Positions 8,323-16,054 of a stretch of 21,674 bases of DNA are shown piece by piece. The DNA comes from Dehalococcoidia bacterium (GTDB taxonomy: Bacteria; Chloroflexota; Dehalococcoidia; Dehalococcoidales; UBA1222). The stretch covers positions 1 through 21,674 of the forward strand of contig WRNP01000015.1 of NCBI GenBank assembly GCA_009776515.1, written 5' to 3'. Position 1 is the stretch's first letter. Every line of letters begins with the position of its first letter. A model generated the notes under the pieces. It did no database searches. It was not told the DNA's origin and worked only from the letters and a program-made list of their open reading frames with translations. A program made the position numbers and the translations under genes.

Positions 8323-8949
8323 ATGAGACTGAGCTTTATTCCTCAGGAAGATAAGTTCTTTGAGCTGTTCACTCAGGCGGGAAACAATCTAGTCAAGATT
8401 GCGGATGCCTTAGTAGATCTGCTGGAGAACTGGACGAATATCGAGGCTAAGGTGCAGCTGATCACCGACCTGGAGCGCGCTGGGGACGCTGTCACTCACG
8501 AAATCGCAGCCCTGTTGCACAAGAGCTTCGTTACTCCCTTTGATCGGGAGGACATCTCCATCCTAGCCCATACCTTGGATGACGTGGCAGATTTTGTCCA
8601 TGCGGCTGCTGATGCCATGTTTATCTACCGCATTACGCGCCCCACCGAAAGGTCGCAGGAGTTGGCGGCTGTTATCCGTGAGGCGGCGGGTGAGATTGCT
8701 AAGGCTCTACCTTTGCTCCGCCGTCGCAAGGATCTAACCAAAGTGTTTGCTTCTTGTGTTGAGCTCAATCGCCTGGAGAACAAAGCTGATCGGATAAGCC
8801 GCCAGGCGTTGGGTGAGCTTTTCGAGGATACCAAAGACACGGCTTATATCATCAAGTGGCGCGAGATCTACGAGCATATGGAGATTGCCACCGACCGTGC
8901 TGAAGATGTGGCCAACGTTTTGGAAGGGATCGCTCTGAAGAATGCCTGA
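8323..8949 (+). CDS. DUF47 family (PhoU-like) phosphate transport accessory protein
   Basis: A 208-residue, almost entirely helical cytosolic protein of the DUF47/Pit accessory family, related to PhoU. Seen: the typical N-terminal FIPQEDKFFELF (residues 5-16), a helix-rich acidic body with the metal-contact style DLERAGDAVTHE (50-61) and TPFDREDI (71-78), and the C-terminal repeat-like EIYEHMEIATDRAEDVAN. These proteins are found next to Pit transporters and are thought to control them. The ATG at 8323 is preceded by GAGGAG about 8 bp upstream. Its 3' end overlaps pit by 8 bp, so the two are almost surely cotranscribed and translationally coupled. Confidence 0.92.
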   Translation: MRLSFIPQEDKFFELFTQAGNNLVKIADALVDLLENWTNIEAKVQLITDLERAGDAVTHEIAALLHKSFVTPFDREDISILAHTLDDVADFVHAAADAMFIYRITRPTERSQELAAVIREAAGEIAKALPLLRRRKDLTKVFASCVELNRLENKADRISRQALGELFEDTKDTAYIIKWREIYEHMEIATDRAEDVANVLEGIALKNA

Positions 8950-9943
8950 TGGCTTGCCGGTGCTTATACCGGTGCTACTTTTGGTGCTGGCGGCAGAGTT
9001 TGTCAACGGCTGGACCGACAGCCCCAATGCCATTGCGACTGTGGTGGCCACTCGGGTTCTTTCCCCTCTCGCTGCGGTGGGCATGGCTGCCAGCCTCAAT
9101 TTCCTGGGGGTTCTGATCACGGGTACAGCGGTGGCTGCAACCATCGGTCAGGATATCGTGCGTCCTGAGACCATTTCGCTCTCGGTGGTGGCCGCTGCCA
9201 TGCTGACCGTCGTTATCTGGAGTACGGTTGCCTGGTATTTTGGGATCCCTACCAGCGAAAGCCACGAGCTTATCGCCGGACTGACAGGAGCGGGGCTAGC
9301 GTCCGCTGGTCCCTCGGTACTCCTGTGGGAGGGCTGGCAAAAGGTCCTGCTGGGATTGGTGTTTTCCACTGTTATTGGCTTTGTTCTGAGCGTCACCGTG
9401 ATGACTGCGCTGTACTGGATACTCCGGCGCGTTCGCCTCAATACCGTCCGCAACAGTTTTAGCAAGTTGCAGATACTATCGGCGGCGCTGATGGCTTTCA
9501 GCCACGGCTCTAACGATGGGCAGAAGTTTATGGGGGTTTTTGCTCTGAGCCTGATGTTGGGTGGAGTGGCCTCCGAGTTTCACGTGCCGGTGTGGGTGAT
9601 GTTGCTCTGCGGCAGTATTATGGCAACGGGCACAGCTTTTGGTGGCTGGCGCATCATTCGCACCATGGGAGTCAAGCTTACCCGACTGGAGCCGGTGAGT
9701 GGCTTTGCCGCCGAGGCCTCAGCGGCGGGGGCGATTCTGGCAGCCTCGTCGTTTGGTATCCCTCTTTCCACTACCCACACCATAACCTCGTCCATCATGG
9801 GCGTGGGGGCTACGCGGCGCCTTTCCGCCGTGCGCTGGTCAGTAGCTGGCAATATCGTAGCTACCTGGCTTATAACTTTCCCAGTTTGTGGGGTACTGGG
9901 CTTTGTTTTTACCTGGTTATTCAAGCAATTGGGGTGGACCTAA
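8942..9943 (+). CDS. pit: Pit-type inorganic phosphate permease
   Basis: A 333-residue polytopic membrane protein of the PiT family (PF01384), low-affinity symport of phosphate, usually as metal-phosphate or with a cation. Seen: about ten hydrophobic segments; the first PiT signature as GWTDSPNAIATVV (residues 23-35); the second half signature FSHGSNDGQKFMGV (about 182-195); and GIPLSTTHTITSSIMG near 273-288, the second copy of the internal repeat whose first copy is GIPTSESHELIAG. The two inverted halves expected of the family are therefore both present. The ATG overlaps the DUF47 stop. It converges on gmk with only 6 bp between stops. Confidence 0.95.
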   Translation: MPDGLPVLIPVLLLVLAAEFVNGWTDSPNAIATVVATRVLSPLAAVGMAASLNFLGVLITGTAVAATIGQDIVRPETISLSVVAAAMLTVVIWSTVAWYFGIPTSESHELIAGLTGAGLASAGPSVLLWEGWQKVLLGLVFSTVIGFVLSVTVMTALYWILRRVRLNTVRNSFSKLQILSAALMAFSHGSNDGQKFMGVFALSLMLGGVASEFHVPVWVMLLCGSIMATGTAFGGWRIIRTMGVKLTRLEPVSGFAAEASAAGAILAASSFGIPLSTTHTITSSIMGVGATRRLSAVRWSVAGNIVATWLITFPVCGVLGFVFTWLFKQLGWT

Positions 9944-9949
9944 CTCAGC

Positions 9950-10567
9950 TCAGAGAAGGTACTCCCGCGCGCTTGCGCGGAGTCTCTCCGCAGTAATGAT
10001 AGCTTCCAGTTCGGCTACCGCTAGATCAGCCCGGTCGTTTTCGTTGATGATGACATAGTCAAAATCGCTTCTTTCCGTCATCTCGGTCTCGGCGGTTTTT
10101 AAGCGGCAGGCGAGATCGGCCGGTAACTCGGTATTGCGCCTCCGCAGACGCTCGTCTAACTGACTGAGCGAGGGGGGCGACAAGAAGACCAACACTGCTT
10201 GAGGGAGCACTTGCCTGATGGTCCGGGCCCCTTGTACATCTACTTTTATGATCGCGTTATGTCCCATAGTGAGGGCTGCTCTAATCGGTGCTTTTGGCAC
10301 GCCGTACCAGTTGCCGTAGACATTGGCGTATTCTAAAAGCTCGCTCGCCGCGATCATTCTCTGGAACTCGGCCTGGGAAACAAAATGATAGTTGACATCT
10401 TGCGCCTCATCTGCTCTTTTGGGGCGCGTGGTGTTCGTTACGATAAAGGCGAGGGTGCCAGCTATCGGCTGTGCCTTGAGACCACCGAGCACAAAGTCTT
10501 TGCCTGCGCCGGAGGGGCCGGAGAGGATTAAGATTAGGGGCTGTGGGTTGAGATCAGTCAACTGCAT
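9950..10567 (-). CDS. gmk: Guanylate kinase with a non-standard P-loop (GKD)
   Basis: Phosphorylates GMP to GDP with ATP. The protein of 205 residues matches the family length. Seen: P-loop SGPSGAGKDF (16-25); the GMP-binding TTRPKR; YHFVS; the lid region with VYGNWYGVPK; and IKVDVQGA, the family signature. After the P-loop lysine the family normally has G-T, S-S or S-T; here D24-F25 follow, a variant I associate with some Chloroflexota-type enzymes. The start is uncertain: ATG 10567 gives the normal N-terminus and overlaps the upstream remA-like gene by 14 bp; a GTG at 10600 would add 11 residues. Neither has a strong ribosome binding site, consistent with translational coupling to the upstream gene. 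The gmk-remA pairing is common in Gram-positive and related anaerobes; the usual rpoZ is not next to it. Confidence 0.95.
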   Translation of the reverse strand: MQLTDLNPQPLILILSGPSGAGKDFVLGGLKAQPIAGTLAFIVTNTTRPKRADEAQDVNYHFVSQAEFQRMIAASELLEYANVYGNWYGVPKAPIRAALTMGHNAIIKVDVQGARTIRQVLPQAVLVFLSPPSLSQLDERLRRRNTELPADLACRLKTAETEMTERSDFDYVIINENDRADLAVAELEAIITAERLRASAREYLL

Positions 10568-10832
10568 CTTCAAGCTCGGGTTTCTGACCACGACCGCCAC
10601 CTAGGCGCCCGATGATGGTCTCCGGGGCGAGCGCTGCCAGCACCACGTGACCGCTGTCCAAGAAGACCACTGCTTTCGTACGGCGCCCATTGGTCATATC
10701 AATGAGGGTGCCTTTGCTGCGGACCTCCTGGATAGCGCGCTTAGTGGGGGCTGAGTCGGGGACGGAGATTGCGATAACCCGGTTCATGGCCAGGATATTG
10801 CCGAAGCCCACGTGAACCATTTCACTTATCAT
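10554..10832 (-). CDS. RemA-like DUF370 protein
   Basis: A 92-residue DUF370 protein homologous to Bacillus subtilis RemA, a small DNA-binding regulator of extracellular matrix and osmoprotection genes that forms ring-like oligomers. Seen: the conserved N-terminus HVGFGNILAMNRVIAI, then PDSAPTKRAIQE, GTLIDMTNGRRTKAV and the ending typical of the family, VVLAALAPETIIGRL. ATG 10832 has GGGAG seven bases upstream, so the TTG at 10856 is rejected. It overlaps gmk at the 3' end. Outside Bacillus the role is not well known, and conservation next to gmk may reflect something other than matrix control. Confidence 0.9.
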   Translation of the reverse strand: MISEMVHVGFGNILAMNRVIAISVPDSAPTKRAIQEVRSKGTLIDMTNGRRTKAVVFLDSGHVVLAALAPETIIGRLGGGRGQKPELEDAVD

Positions 10833-10952
10833 AATTGCTCCCAAATTAGTAATCAATTGTGGCTATTAGGCATCCGGCCTGCAGGTGGGTTGGCAGGGCA
10901 TCCTCATATCCGGTGGGGCCCGAACGATAACCGAGCCGGCGGCCTGGCTTAC

Positions 10953-10979
10953 ATTATACTCTAAGAGGATCAATGGCAA
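10953..10979 (-). promoter_or_regulatory. Possible promoter of remA-gmk
   Basis: Minus strand TATAAT (10958-10953) is a perfect -10 box; TTGCCA (10979-10974) is a good -35 box but the spacer is only 15 bp. The leader to the remA ATG would be about 115 nt; no riboswitch fold was recognised in it. Confidence 0.35.
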
Positions 10980-11027
10980 GGTGACAGACATGGTACAGGC
11001 TGCCACCATGTTGATTTATGGCTGATC

Positions 11028-11888
11028 CTATATCAACCGGCGCAATCGATGGCGGAAGCGCTCCCCCGCCTCCGGATGTTTGAGTCCGTAAGCTACCTGG
11101 GCCTCAAGCCAGCCGAGGGGTTCTCCGGTGTCGTAGCGGGTACCCTGGAGCTCCAAGGCATAGATATCCTGTTGCGTGAGGAGTACGGTGAGGGCATCGG
11201 TAAGTTGGATTTCGCCGCGGCTGTCGGGGGTGGTGCGTGCTAGGGCCTCAAATATAGCGGGGGTGATGAGATAGCGTCCCACGATACCGAGTGTCGAAGG
11301 GGCAGCCTCCGGGCTCGGCTTTTCTACCAGCTCATCCACCTTGTAGATGCGCTCGCTTACTCGCTCTGGGCGGATGATGCCGTATTTGCGCGTTGCTTGA
11401 GCGTCAACCGTTTCCACGGCAATGACACTGGTGCGGTATTCGATAAATATCGGCAGCATCTGGCGCAGGCCCGATTCGTGGTGGTCAATGAGATCATCCG
11501 GCAGGATGACGGCGAAGGGTTCGTCACCTATGGTGGCGTGGGCTAGTGCGACGGCATGTCCCAAGCCGAGGGGCTCTTCCTGGATGATATAGGTAAGATT
11601 GGCCAGGTCTTCCAGGCGTGCTAGGTCGTTAAGCAGACCGAGCTCGTTCTTGCGGGTCAGGACGGCGGCCAAGTCTGGAGCAGGGGCGAAATAATCAATG
11701 ATGGCCTGGCGGTTGGGTGAGATAATGATGGTGATGTCCGTTATACCTGCTTCGGCGGCCTCTTCGACGGCAAACTGAATCAGTGGTTTGCCTCCAACGG
11801 GCAGCATTTCCTTGGGTTGGGTTTTTGTAACCGGAAGTAGTCTGGTGCCCCAGCCTGCGGCTGGGATAACTGCTTTTGTTATGGACAT
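11028..11888 (-). CDS. galU: UTP--glucose-1-phosphate uridylyltransferase
   Basis: A 286-residue nucleotidyltransferase making UDP-glucose from UTP and glucose-1-phosphate for polysaccharide and glycolipid synthesis. Seen: the N-terminal GWGTRLLPVTK signature (12-22) with KEMLPV (26-31), the GLGHAV motif (about 108-113), the LPDDLI metal-binding stretch, VEKPS, and the C-terminal RYDTGEPLGWLEA motif typical of bacterial GalU. ATG 11888 has AAGGAGG six bases upstream. It lies 42 bp downstream of holA on the same strand. Downstream, 10989-11010 forms a 6-bp hairpin, but no T-run follows it. Confidence 0.97.
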   Translation of the reverse strand: MSITKAVIPAAGWGTRLLPVTKTQPKEMLPVGGKPLIQFAVEEAAEAGITDITIIISPNRQAIIDYFAPAPDLAAVLTRKNELGLLNDLARLEDLANLTYIIQEEPLGLGHAVALAHATIGDEPFAVILPDDLIDHHESGLRQMLPIFIEYRTSVIAVETVDAQATRKYGIIRPERVSERIYKVDELVEKPSPEAAPSTLGIVGRYLITPAIFEALARTTPDSRGEIQLTDALTVLLTQQDIYALELQGTRYDTGEPLGWLEAQVAYGLKHPEAGERFRHRLRRLI

Positions 11889-11930
11889 GGGCAGCCTCCT
11901 TCTGGCTGAAATACAAAGCTTGCTTTCAAT

Positions 11931-12938
11931 TTAGCCACTACAGGCCTCTGCGACCAGCAGGCTTACGGCTAGGTCCTCGTCATAACGGGAGGTCTTGATG
12001 GTTAGGTCGGTTTCCAACAGGTGGCGGTAAAAGGCTTTGAGGCGCGGTAGGCTGAAGCGTGCTGCTTGGTCGATGGTTCGGTTAAGGGCAAATCCATATA
12101 GTTTTAGCTTGTCCTGGATAAATCCCTCGCTTCGACCACTGGCCAGCATACTCTTGACTCGCACCAGGAGCCGCAACTGGCGGGCTAGCATGAAAAGGAT
12201 ATAGCTCGGGGCCTGGCCGTCTCGCAAAAAGCCCTGTAATAGCTGCAGGGCCGGGGTGCTGCGGCCGCTCATGATGGCATCCACCAGCTCAAAGATGCCC
12301 ACCTCGCGTGAGGCGGCCACCGCTGTGCCGACGTCTGCTGCTTCAATGCGCCGCCCCAGCGCATATAGGCTGAGCTTTTCCAGTTCTGAGGACAGAATCC
12401 ACAGATTTGGACCTACCAGACGGGCTAGTCCTTCCGCCGCCTCGTCCGAGATGGTGGTTCCCGTTTGGGAGGTGCGCTTCTTTATCCAGTCTGGGAGTTT
12501 GGGCAGAACCAGTGGCAGATATTCCCTAATTTCCGCCTTATCAGCCACGGCTTTTAAGAGGGGATTGGTTTTTTTGAGCACACTGTCTATAAGCACGGTG
12601 ATAGTGGTGGGCGGAGCCGATCTTAACACGGTGGCAAAGGCATCCAGGTCGCTCTCGGGGTTTTTACTGGTTTTTTTGGAGGGGCTGCTTTTAGTCTTGG
12701 CTTCACAACGGCTGAGTAGTCCGTCTACGATGATCAGTCTTTTATCGCCAAAAAAAGGAAAAGCCTCCACATTAGCTTGGAGCACGGCGGGGGAGATACG
12801 GCTACCATCCAGGCGAGTGGTATTGTTGGCGAGGGTTTCGGGATCGCCCAGACCCTTTTTGAGGGATGCCAAGGCTTCGTATATGGAATAATCGTCTGTG
12901 CCGTAGAGGATATAAATCAATCTTCTGTCCCCAGACAT
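11931..12938 (-). CDS. holA: DNA polymerase III delta subunit
   Basis: Clamp-loader delta subunit, which opens the sliding clamp. The 335-residue protein matches HolA length. Seen: the N-terminal IYILYGTDDYSIYEAL stretch, FFGDKRLIIVDG in the strand-rich AAA-like domain I (no functional P-loop, as usual for delta), the KKRTSQTGTTISDEAAEGLARLVG-type region of domain II (described in short: acidic helix then LVG), and the domain III helices ending in LLVAEACSG. A lysine/serine-rich low-complexity loop follows the first domain (about 84-95). The start is ATG 12938; a GTG at 12950 is possible. Neither has a clear ribosome binding site. Confidence 0.9.
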   Translation of the reverse strand: MSGDRRLIYILYGTDDYSIYEALASLKKGLGDPETLANNTTRLDGSRISPAVLQANVEAFPFFGDKRLIIVDGLLSRCEAKTKSSPSKKTSKNPESDLDAFATVLRSAPPTTITVLIDSVLKKTNPLLKAVADKAEIREYLPLVLPKLPDWIKKRTSQTGTTISDEAAEGLARLVGPNLWILSSELEKLSLYALGRRIEAADVGTAVAASREVGIFELVDAIMSGRSTPALQLLQGFLRDGQAPSYILFMLARQLRLLVRVKSMLASGRSEGFIQDKLKLYGFALNRTIDQAARFSLPRLKAFYRHLLETDLTIKTSRYDEDLAVSLLVAEACSG

Positions 12939-13046
12939 TTTAACACACACTTGGTGAGGAGGAAACAGGGGGTGGATGGGGTAAGTGCGGTATGGGGCAA
13001 CGGTACTCGCTGGTTGGGGATCAGGCGTGGTGCGGGCACGTCATGG

Positions 13047-13075
13047 TTGTAAGCCGGGGAGAACCACCCTATAAT
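13047..13075 (+). promoter_or_regulatory. Promoter of the DUF4870-like membrane protein gene
   Basis: TTGTAA (13047-13052), a 17-bp spacer and a perfect TATAAT (13070-13075), about 33 bp before the start codon. This is one of the best sigma-A-like promoters in the window. Confidence 0.6.
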
Positions 13076-13107
13076 TTCTGGGCGTTTATATTACCAGGAG
13101 GATGAAA

Positions 13108-14052
13108 ATGGACCTGACGCTTGAGGAAAGAGCACGAATTTACGAAGAAGAGAGGGCTCGCCGAGAAGCTGAGGAAACGTCCAGACAAGATGGCAGCGGG
13201 ACTTTTGGCTTCTCATCTAACCTTGTCGGATTGCTGTGCTATCTAGGGATGTGGGTAACCGGTATCATATTTTTGGTGCTGGACCAGAAGAATAGGTTCG
13301 TCCGCTTTCACGCTGCCCAGTCCATCATTACATTCGGCGCGTTGATGTTGCTGGGGATCATTTTACGCCCCATACCGGTGGCGGGCGTCTTTTTAGCTGC
13401 GGCCAGCGGTATTCTGAGCGTCGTTTTGTGGCTGGTACTCATGACCATGGCTTATCGGAATGAACTCTACCGCCTGCCAGTAGCTGCTGAGTTGGCTGAG
13501 GCGCTGCTTAAGGCGGTAAGCCCTGGAGTCTCCAAGGAAGCGACCAAAGCCAAGGCGGAGCAAAGAGTGATACTCAACACAGCGCCCGCCCCTCGTCGTT
13601 CACGCTCCAAAGACATTGCAGAATCAGTCTTTGCTATCATTGGTAGCCTAGTGATGCTTGTTCTGCTCAACATTGCTTACGAGTACATCGCCTATTATTC
13701 GCTGGTGGAAGGTGTTTGGGTCAGACAGAGGCTGGTGACCTTCGCCTGGCACTCCTGGTTGCCGATGGTCAACGTGGCGATAGTGCTTACCATTGTCGGC
13801 CACATTATCATGATCACAGCTTCTGGCGGTCGGTTAGTGCGAGAGACGGTGCACATCATCCTGGATGTCTTTGCCATCATCGTCTTGGGCTCGCTTTTCT
13901 CCATTTTTCCCTTTGACTTTAGCCCCCTGCCGGCCCCAGCGACGCTAGTCGCGTTTTGGGTGCGGCTGGGCATTGTCATTGCGGTGGCGGTCATCGCGGC
14001 TACGGTGGTGGTGAGGAGTGTTCGGACGGTGGTGGCCGTCGTGCGGAACTAG
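13108..14052 (+). CDS. DUF4870-like multi-pass membrane protein, function unknown
   Basis: A 314-residue protein. An acidic and arginine-rich, coiled-coil-like N-terminus (residues 1-28, EERARIYEEERARREAEE) is followed by a DUF4870/Tic20-like block: LVGLLCYLGMWVTGIIFLVL, then KNRFVRFHAAQS and two more hydrophobic helices (to about 122). A charged cytosolic linker (about 123-175, rich in A, K and R) leads to a second membrane part with about four further helices (about 175-305) that I do not recognise. The AGGAGG at 13096-13101 directly abuts the first ATG (13102), so the second ATG at 13108 with six-base spacing is chosen. It is divergent from holA and appears to be monocistronic or to lead into the small HEAT-like gene 107 bp downstream. 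No catalytic motif is visible. Confidence 0.75.
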   Translation: MDLTLEERARIYEEERARREAEETSRQDGSGTFGFSSNLVGLLCYLGMWVTGIIFLVLDQKNRFVRFHAAQSIITFGALMLLGIILRPIPVAGVFLAAASGILSVVLWLVLMTMAYRNELYRLPVAAELAEALLKAVSPGVSKEATKAKAEQRVILNTAPAPRRSRSKDIAESVFAIIGSLVMLVLLNIAYEYIAYYSLVEGVWVRQRLVTFAWHSWLPMVNVAIVLTIVGHIIMITASGGRLVRETVHIILDVFAIIVLGSLFSIFPFDFSPLPAPATLVAFWVRLGIVIAVAVIAATVVVRSVRTVVAVVRN

Positions 14053-14060
14053 GGCGACGT

Positions 14061-14089
14061 TTGCGCTCGTGGGATGCCCATAGTAAAAT
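14061..14089 (+). promoter_or_regulatory. Possible promoter of the HEAT-like gene and ychF-like gene
   Basis: TTGCGC (14061-14066), 17-bp spacer, TAAAAT (14084-14089). The -35 match is weak (3 of 6), the -10 good (5 of 6). The leader would be about 60 nt. Confidence 0.35.
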
Positions 14090-14158
14090 GAGGTCGGTAT
14101 CCGCACTCTTTTCTGCGGGAAAGATGGTAAAAATATTGAACACTTTAAGGAGACATCC

Positions 14159-14374
14159 ATGACAGAACCCGTACTCACCGAGCTCAGGAAACTGAGCGAT
14201 ATTGCCACCGACATGGATCTCGCCGCCAACATCCGCAAAGATGCCATCAAATCTATGGGGCGGATTGGCACACATGAGGCCCTATTGGCACTCTTGGATC
14301 TGGTATCTAGTGAGAAGCTTAAGGTAGACGAGCGCAAGCTGGCTCTTCAGCAGGCGGAAAAGCTGATAAAATAG
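14159..14374 (+). CDS. Small HEAT-repeat-like helical protein, function unknown
   Basis: A 71-residue protein with AAGGAG seven bases before the ATG, so a real gene. It is predicted all-helical, with one HEAT-like pair: DLAANIRKDAIKSMGRIG followed by EALLALLDLV, then a charged helix KVDERKLALQQAEKLI. The pattern (paired helices with A/I/G at the turn) is that of a HEAT or armadillo unit, but one unit alone would probably have to oligomerise or bind a partner. It sits 85 bp upstream of the ychF-like gene on the same strand, so cotranscription is likely. No function is assigned. Confidence 0.7.
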   Translation: MTEPVLTELRKLSDIATDMDLAANIRKDAIKSMGRIGTHEALLALLDLVSSEKLKVDERKLALQQAEKLIK

Positions 14375-14459
14375 ACGTCCCATTGGCTCAATCTGCTCTC
14401 GCCGCTGCTGTGGATGAGTGGCTTGCGTGTTGGGCTTAAATGAAAGTCTGATAGAATTT

Positions 14460-15557
14460 ATGAGTGTAGGCATTGGTATCGTTGGTTTGCCTGGAACTGG
14501 GCGCACCACTATCTTTAATGCCCTCACCCGCGGCAAAGCGGCCACAGGGGGCTTCGGTGGTGGTATAGCTAATATTGGTATCGCCAAGGTGCCTGATGAA
14601 CGCTTGGCGGTGCTTACGGACATGTTCCGTCCCCAAAAGACTGTCCTTTCCGAAATCAAATACCTCGATCTTGGTGCTTCGGTCAAGGCCATGGCCAGCG
14701 AAAAGGGGGGTGGAGCGCTCCTGACGCAGCTGGCGACAGTGGACGCCGTGCTCTCCGTTATCCGTGCCTATGATGATGCGATTGTGCCTCACCCCTCTGG
14801 CGGTGTTGATGTGGCGCGCGATATAGGCGAGATAGATCTGGAGCTGGCTTTCTCCGATCTGGCCATAATTGAGCGCCGCTTTGATCGTATCGGCTCTTCG
14901 TTGAAAGGGGCCAAGGCCGATGAGCGCTCCAAGCTTGAACGCGAGCGCGAGCTCCTCTTCCGTATCAGGGGCGAATTGGAAAATGATACTCCCATTCGTG
15001 ATCAGTCCTTGGGCGATGAAGAGCAGAAGATGATTTCAGGCTATCAGTTCCTCTCCGCTAAGCCGATCATCACCTTGGTCAATATTGGCGAAGAGGACCT
15101 GCCTCGGGCACAGGCGATGGAGATTGAGCTTAGCACCCGTTTTGCCCGGCCCAATCATCGCATTGTTGCTATGTGTGGCAAGCTGGAGATGGAGTTATCC
15201 GGCTTAGATGAAGGGTCGGTCAAGGAATTTTTGGCTGAGTACGGCCTTGCCCAGACGGGCCTGGCGCGCGTCATCCAAGCATCATATGAGCTACTTGGAC
15301 TCATCTCTTTCCTCACTGCGGGCGAAGATGAGGTACGTGCATGGCCAATTGCACGCGGTACGGTTGCCCAAAAAGCGGCGAGCAAAGTACACTCCGATAT
15401 TGAGCGGGGCTTCATTCGCGCTGAAGTTGTAAGCTACCAAGACCTGATTGATTCCGGAAGTCTGGCCGAAGCCAAGCGGCGCGGTATTCTTCGCCTAGAG
15501 GGCAAGACCTACGTGGTACAGGACGGGGATATAATCAATTACTTGTTTAATGTCTAG
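14460..15557 (+). CDS. Divergent YchF/DUF933-family P-loop protein with degenerate nucleotide-binding motifs
   Basis: A 365-residue protein of the Obg-related YchF family, with the same length and order as canonical YchF. The C-terminal TGS/DUF933 domain is well preserved: AWPIARGT, IHTD-like VHSDIERGFIRAEV, LRLEGKTYVVQDGDI, ending FNV. The N-terminal NTPase core has drifted: the G1 loop reads GLPGTGRT (9-16), with Arg15 where the catalytic P-loop Lys belongs; the G3 DxAG motif is replaced by LDLGAS; and the G4 region NxxE is still visible as NIGE. Normal YchF is a redox-linked ATPase bound to ribosomes. This copy may bind nucleotide weakly or not at all and may be a specialised paralogue. 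The ATG at 14460 gives the family N-terminus; a GTG at 14418 is rejected. A strong hairpin terminator follows. Confidence 0.85.
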   Translation: MSVGIGIVGLPGTGRTTIFNALTRGKAATGGFGGGIANIGIAKVPDERLAVLTDMFRPQKTVLSEIKYLDLGASVKAMASEKGGGALLTQLATVDAVLSVIRAYDDAIVPHPSGGVDVARDIGEIDLELAFSDLAIIERRFDRIGSSLKGAKADERSKLERERELLFRIRGELENDTPIRDQSLGDEEQKMISGYQFLSAKPIITLVNIGEEDLPRAQAMEIELSTRFARPNHRIVAMCGKLEMELSGLDEGSVKEFLAEYGLAQTGLARVIQASYELLGLISFLTAGEDEVRAWPIARGTVAQKAASKVHSDIERGFIRAEVVSYQDLIDSGSLAEAKRRGILRLEGKTYVVQDGDIINYLFNV

Positions 15558-15580
15558 ATGTTGCCATCAAGAGGGTAACC

Positions 15581-15613
15581 AAACCCCCTTCCATGAATTT
15601 GGAAAGGGGGTTT
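15581..15613 (+). terminator. Rho-independent terminator of the ychF-like gene
   Basis: The arms AAACCCCCTTCC (15581-15592) and GGAAAGGGGGTTT (15601-15613) pair with one bulged A around an 8-nt loop, followed by GTATTTTG. It starts 23 bp after the stop. It lies between convergent genes and could also slow transcription from the minus side, but the T-run is only on the plus side. Confidence 0.8.
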
Positions 15614-15634
15614 GTATTTTGTTGGAAATCGGCG

Positions 15635-16054
15635 CTAAGCCGGTTCTTCTTTACTGGTGTGTGCCTGCTTCATTTTGTTTATCATGTAGCCTATCTTCGA
15701 TTTGTGCCTGTTCCGGGTCATCTTGATAAAGACTGTTACGAAGCGGTAGCTTGCCAAAGCTAGGAAAAAGAAATAGATAGTCCGCCAAGTTTCGGCGGTA
15801 AAAGGGCCAGCATCACGGAAATTGGCGATCAACAACGGCGACATGAAAGAGAAGACGAGTGCGCCGGCGCTTACCCATTCGTCGCGCGAGATCAGCACGT
15901 CGCGGTATTCAATGAGGGCCAGCTTCATCTTGTCCTCGGTGGTCACGAGTAAATCTTGTGTCAGGTTCTTGTGGATGATGATTTCGCCTTCTAGATCTTC
16001 ATCATCCAATTCAATGATCGCGCCCTTGCGGGAGGGCAGTTTCCGAGGGCTCAT
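15635..16054 (-). CDS. Small two-helix membrane protein, function unknown
   Basis: A 139-residue protein not recognised. A polar, acidic N-terminal half (1-58) has the phrase IELDDEDLEGEIIIHKN, which looks like an extended strand-forming segment. Two hydrophobic helices follow (about 62-80, GALVFSFMSPLLI; and about 92-110, TIYFFFLALASYRFVTVFI). The tail is basic (KMTRNRHKSKIGYMINKMKQ), placing both ends in the cytosol by the positive-inside rule. The ATG overlaps the stop of the upstream gene in ATGA, with GGAGGAGG about ten bases before it, so the two are coupled and probably act together. It ends 21 bp from the ychF-like terminator. Confidence 0.65.
   Translation of the reverse strand: MSPRKLPSRKGAIIELDDEDLEGEIIIHKNLTQDLLVTTEDKMKLALIEYRDVLISRDEWVSAGALVFSFMSPLLIANFRDAGPFTAETWRTIYFFFLALASYRFVTVFIKMTRNRHKSKIGYMINKMKQAHTSKEEPA

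Noticed and set aside
9961..9983. GC-rich hairpin ACTCCCGCGC/GCGCGGAGT as a terminator between pit and gmk
   Set aside because: It lies inside the gmk coding end and is not followed by a T-run on either strand; it may slow transcription but cannot be called a terminator.
10989..11010. Hairpin CATGGT/ACCATG behind galU as a terminator
   Set aside because: Only 6 bp of stem, a 10-nt loop and no T-run.
12256..12891. 211-codon plus-strand ORF opposite holA
   Set aside because: Serine/arginine-rich composition typical of an antisense shadow, no ribosome binding site, and complete overlap with a clear holA.
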